Positions 38,797-39,901 of a DNA stretch of 39,901 nucleotides are shown here, piece by piece (positions within the stretch are counted from its first letter, which is position 1; each line of letters opens with the position of its first letter). Where the stretch lies: contig JADKCY010000016.1 in assembly GCA_016718605.1 (NCBI GenBank), forward strand, positions 1 to 39,901. Direction: 5' to 3'. Both the position numbers and the translations under genes were made by a program. The stretch comes from Lysobacterales bacterium (GTDB lineage Bacteria > Pseudomonadota > Gammaproteobacteria > Xanthomonadales > Xanthomonadaceae). The notes below the pieces were generated by a model that worked only from the letters and a program-made list of their open reading frames with translations, was not told where the DNA came from and did no database searches.

Positions 38797-39496
38797 GGAT
38801 CACCTTTCGTTTTAAGTTAGATTCTTTCCACTGGCCGATCTGACTTTTTAGGCTCGTCAGACTAAGCGGCTTATCTTTCCAGAAGTCTTGCGCCTTCATC
38901 GTCTTGTAGCATCCGGCCACATCGTCGGGCGTGTAACCATTATCCGCAAGCCACTTGGCCGCATGTCCTTCATTCTTGCGCCAATCAACAGGATAACTCA
39001 CGCATGATAGATAGGCGTTTTGTATGTCGCGGGTCTTAACCGTAGATTCTTGATTCGGTTCTGTAGCCGTCTCTTTCTTCTTTTCTCTCTTAGATACTAT
39101 CTTCATGTGACTTTCTGTCACAGTGGGCTGTGACTTTGTGTCACCGTACTGTGACTTTGTGTCACTGTGACTTTCTGTCACACCTACTTTAACCGATATA
39201 GACGCCTTGCCTGTATCAGCGTAGATGTGAGGTCGGTTGCGTAGTTCTGGCGTCGTGTCTTTCAGGTATCCTTGACTAACCAGAACGTCTATATATCGAA
39301 TAATCGTTCGTCGGCTAATGCCCAACTCGTCTGCTATTCTGTCATGTGAAGCGCGACAAACGTTGTCGCTCATCTGGCAGTATCGCCATATCCGCCCGAA
39401 CACAGCCGCTCCGATTATCCCTAGTTCTTTGTTGTCTATCAGGCTGTCAATGATTGGTGTGAACCCGTCAACCTCGGCAAGAATCGTTTTGCTCAT
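38783..39496 (-). CDS. Replication initiator, lambda O-like organisation
   Basis: 237 aa. N-terminal winged helix (about 25-80: DNVCRASHDRIADELGISRR then TIIRYIDVLVSQGYLKD). The middle (about 105-130) is low-complexity, encoded by the iterons: VTESHSDTKSQYGDTKSQPT. A basic stretch (KREKKKE) and a C-terminal helical domain follow (WRKNEGHAAKWLADNGYTPD), which may contact the helicase. It should bind the iterons within its own gene and load the helicase encoded next. TAGGAG is 4 bases before the ATG; the leader is the structured RNA at 39516-39615. Confidence 0.75.
   Translation of the reverse strand: MSKTILAEVDGFTPIIDSLIDNKELGIIGAAVFGRIWRYCQMSDNVCRASHDRIADELGISRRTIIRYIDVLVSQGYLKDTTPELRNRPHIYADTGKASISVKVGVTESHSDTKSQYGDTKSQPTVTESHMKIVSKREKKKETATEPNQESTVKTRDIQNAYLSCVSYPVDWRKNEGHAAKWLADNGYTPDDVAGCYKTMKAQDFWKDKPLSLTSLKSQIGQWKESNLKRKVIHVNV
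39107..39181. other. Four iterons inside the initiator gene: probable replication origin
   Basis: GTGACTTT[C/G]TGTCAC occurs at 39107-39121, 39130-39144, 39151-39165 and 39167-39181. Each has inverted GTGAC/GTCAC arms. A pyrimidine/AT-rich stretch (about 39060-39106) adjoins them, a likely melting region. Iterons within the initiator gene plus an AT-rich side are the plan of the lambda origin in gene O. Confidence 0.8.
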
Positions 39497-39515
39497 ACGC
39501 TCCTAAAACAAAAAA

Positions 39516-39615
39516 CCCCTAGTGATCTGGAGTCTACGGTTTGGTGCGGCTTGGTCGGCCAATCTCCGGGAGCGGAGAGAGAAAAACCAAACCGTAGGCT
39601 TCAACCCACTAAGGG
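39516..39615 (-). promoter_or_regulatory. Structured leader RNA, copy 2
   Basis: Minus-strand RNA: outer stem 39607-39615 with 39516-39524 (nine pairs, one G-U), internal loop GGUU/AGAU as in copy 1, inner stem 39586-39597 with 39534-39545 (12 pairs) of different sequence, a subhairpin UCUCCG/CGGAGA, and the shared GGCCGACCAAGCCGC. The closing strand CACUAGGGG runs directly into six U, so this copy could also terminate transcription. The initiator gene starts 20 bases on. Unrecognised family. Confidence 0.65.
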
Positions 39616-39681
39616 CTATGCTACGATTCGCTCCCAAATTGTACGGCTCGTTTACCAGACGCGCCGCGTGCTACAGTGTTC

Positions 39682-39709
39682 ATTATAAATCCAGTCTACA
39701 AAAAGTCAA
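39682..39709 (-). promoter_or_regulatory. Promoter for the initiator-helicase operon
   Basis: Minus strand TTGACT (39709-39704), 16-base spacer, TATAAT (39687-39682). It begins just after the primase stop and is followed by about 60 bases and then the structured leader. Confidence 0.65.
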
Positions 39710-39716
39710 TAACCAA

Positions 39717-39901
39717 TTACACGATGCGCTCCCACTTGATAGCGGCGGCAAACTCACGGTCTGTCATGCCGTACTGCAGCGCCAAGTCGTCTACCTTGTG
39801 ATTCAGCCGTACAACGTGCGCATGCTTGCCAATCTGCCTTGCCATGCGAACGGCTTGCAGTGTAGCGTCTGGGTCAAGCAGCACATGGACGCGCCCGCAA
39901 T
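39717..39901 (-). CDS. DNA primase, C-terminal part with Toprim DxD motif
   Basis: This is the 3' part of the gene that starts at 745. Joined across the window ends, codon 249 uses base 1 plus bases 39901-39900 and reads Asp. The next 60 codons begin CGRVHVLLDPDA and end at the TAA at 39717-39719. The LLDPDA motif (Asp258, Asp260) is the metal-binding DxD of the Toprim fold. It lies 38 residues after the conserved Glu220, the spacing expected for Toprim primases. The tail (GKHAHVVRLNHKVDDLALQYG) resembles the end of phage Toprim proteins. A minus-strand promoter for the next operon starts within 10 bases of the stop. Confidence 0.85.
   Translation of the reverse strand, partial: CGRVHVLLDPDATLQAVRMARQIGKHAHVVRLNHKVDDLALQYGMTDREFAAAIKWERIV

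Noticed and set aside
39107..39181. CRISPR array
   Set aside because: Repeats are 15 bases with 1-8 base gaps inside a coding gene; no spacers or cas genes.

Overview
The window is a tailed-phage genome, most likely a siphovirus infecting an unidentified bacterium. It encodes large terminase, HK97-type portal, MuF-like head protein, prohead protease, HK97-fold capsid, tail-tube protein, a frameshifting tail chaperone, a tape measure, tail fibre proteins, lysins and a lambda-like replication module. Bacterial-type Shine-Dalgarno sites and -35/-10 promoters are present. I see no integrase, CI-like repressor, tRNA, CRISPR array or insertion sequence, so lifestyle and host are open.

The window appears to be the whole genome, opened inside the primase gene. 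A minus-strand reading frame leaves at base 1 and re-enters at base 39901 in phase. The rejoined 309-aa protein has its zinc finger and Toprim glutamate at the left end of the window and its Toprim DxD at the right end. The map is therefore circular or circularly permuted.

Layout: (1) 1-4.1 kb, minus strand: primase, HNH protein, RecT/Bet-like annealing protein and small early proteins. (2) 4.0-4.26 kb: divergent control region. (3) 4.27-5.66 kb, plus: Dam-type methyltransferase and a PD-(D/E)XK-like protein. (4) 5.66-8.63 kb: promoter, a long structured RNA leader (HEARO/omega-RNA-like), membrane proteins, a clan GH-A glycosidase and a C39-like peptidase, which form the lysis block. (5) 8.6-14.9 kb: phosphoesterase, packaging, portal and head genes. 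(6) 15.0-22.0 kb: protease, capsid and connector region, containing a 2.9-kb tandem duplication. (7) 22.0-32.4 kb: tail genes, ending at a bidirectional terminator. (8) 32.4-39.7 kb, minus: small early genes, membrane-anchored DNA-binding-like proteins, VRR-NUC nuclease, DnaB-like helicase, and an initiator gene carrying four iterons (the likely origin).

Two features may be undescribed. One is a covarying two-copy leader RNA in front of the HNH/primase and initiator/helicase operons (1070-1165 and 39516-39615). It overlaps the Shine-Dalgarno site in one copy and forms a terminator-like stem plus T-run in the other. The second is the orphan HEARO-like RNA at 5703-5945. Other control elements are a pseudoknot-like leader before the methyltransferase and a repeated GAAACCTTAAAA element at three control regions.

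Sequence quality matters for reading this window. Several essential genes (portal, MuF, both capsid copies, a tail protein) and a membrane-protein gene carry single- or two-base frameshifts. Neither capsid copy is intact, and the two repeat copies differ like strain haplotypes. I infer assembly or consensus error rather than a real gene duplication; with one copy removed the genome would be about 37.0 kb.
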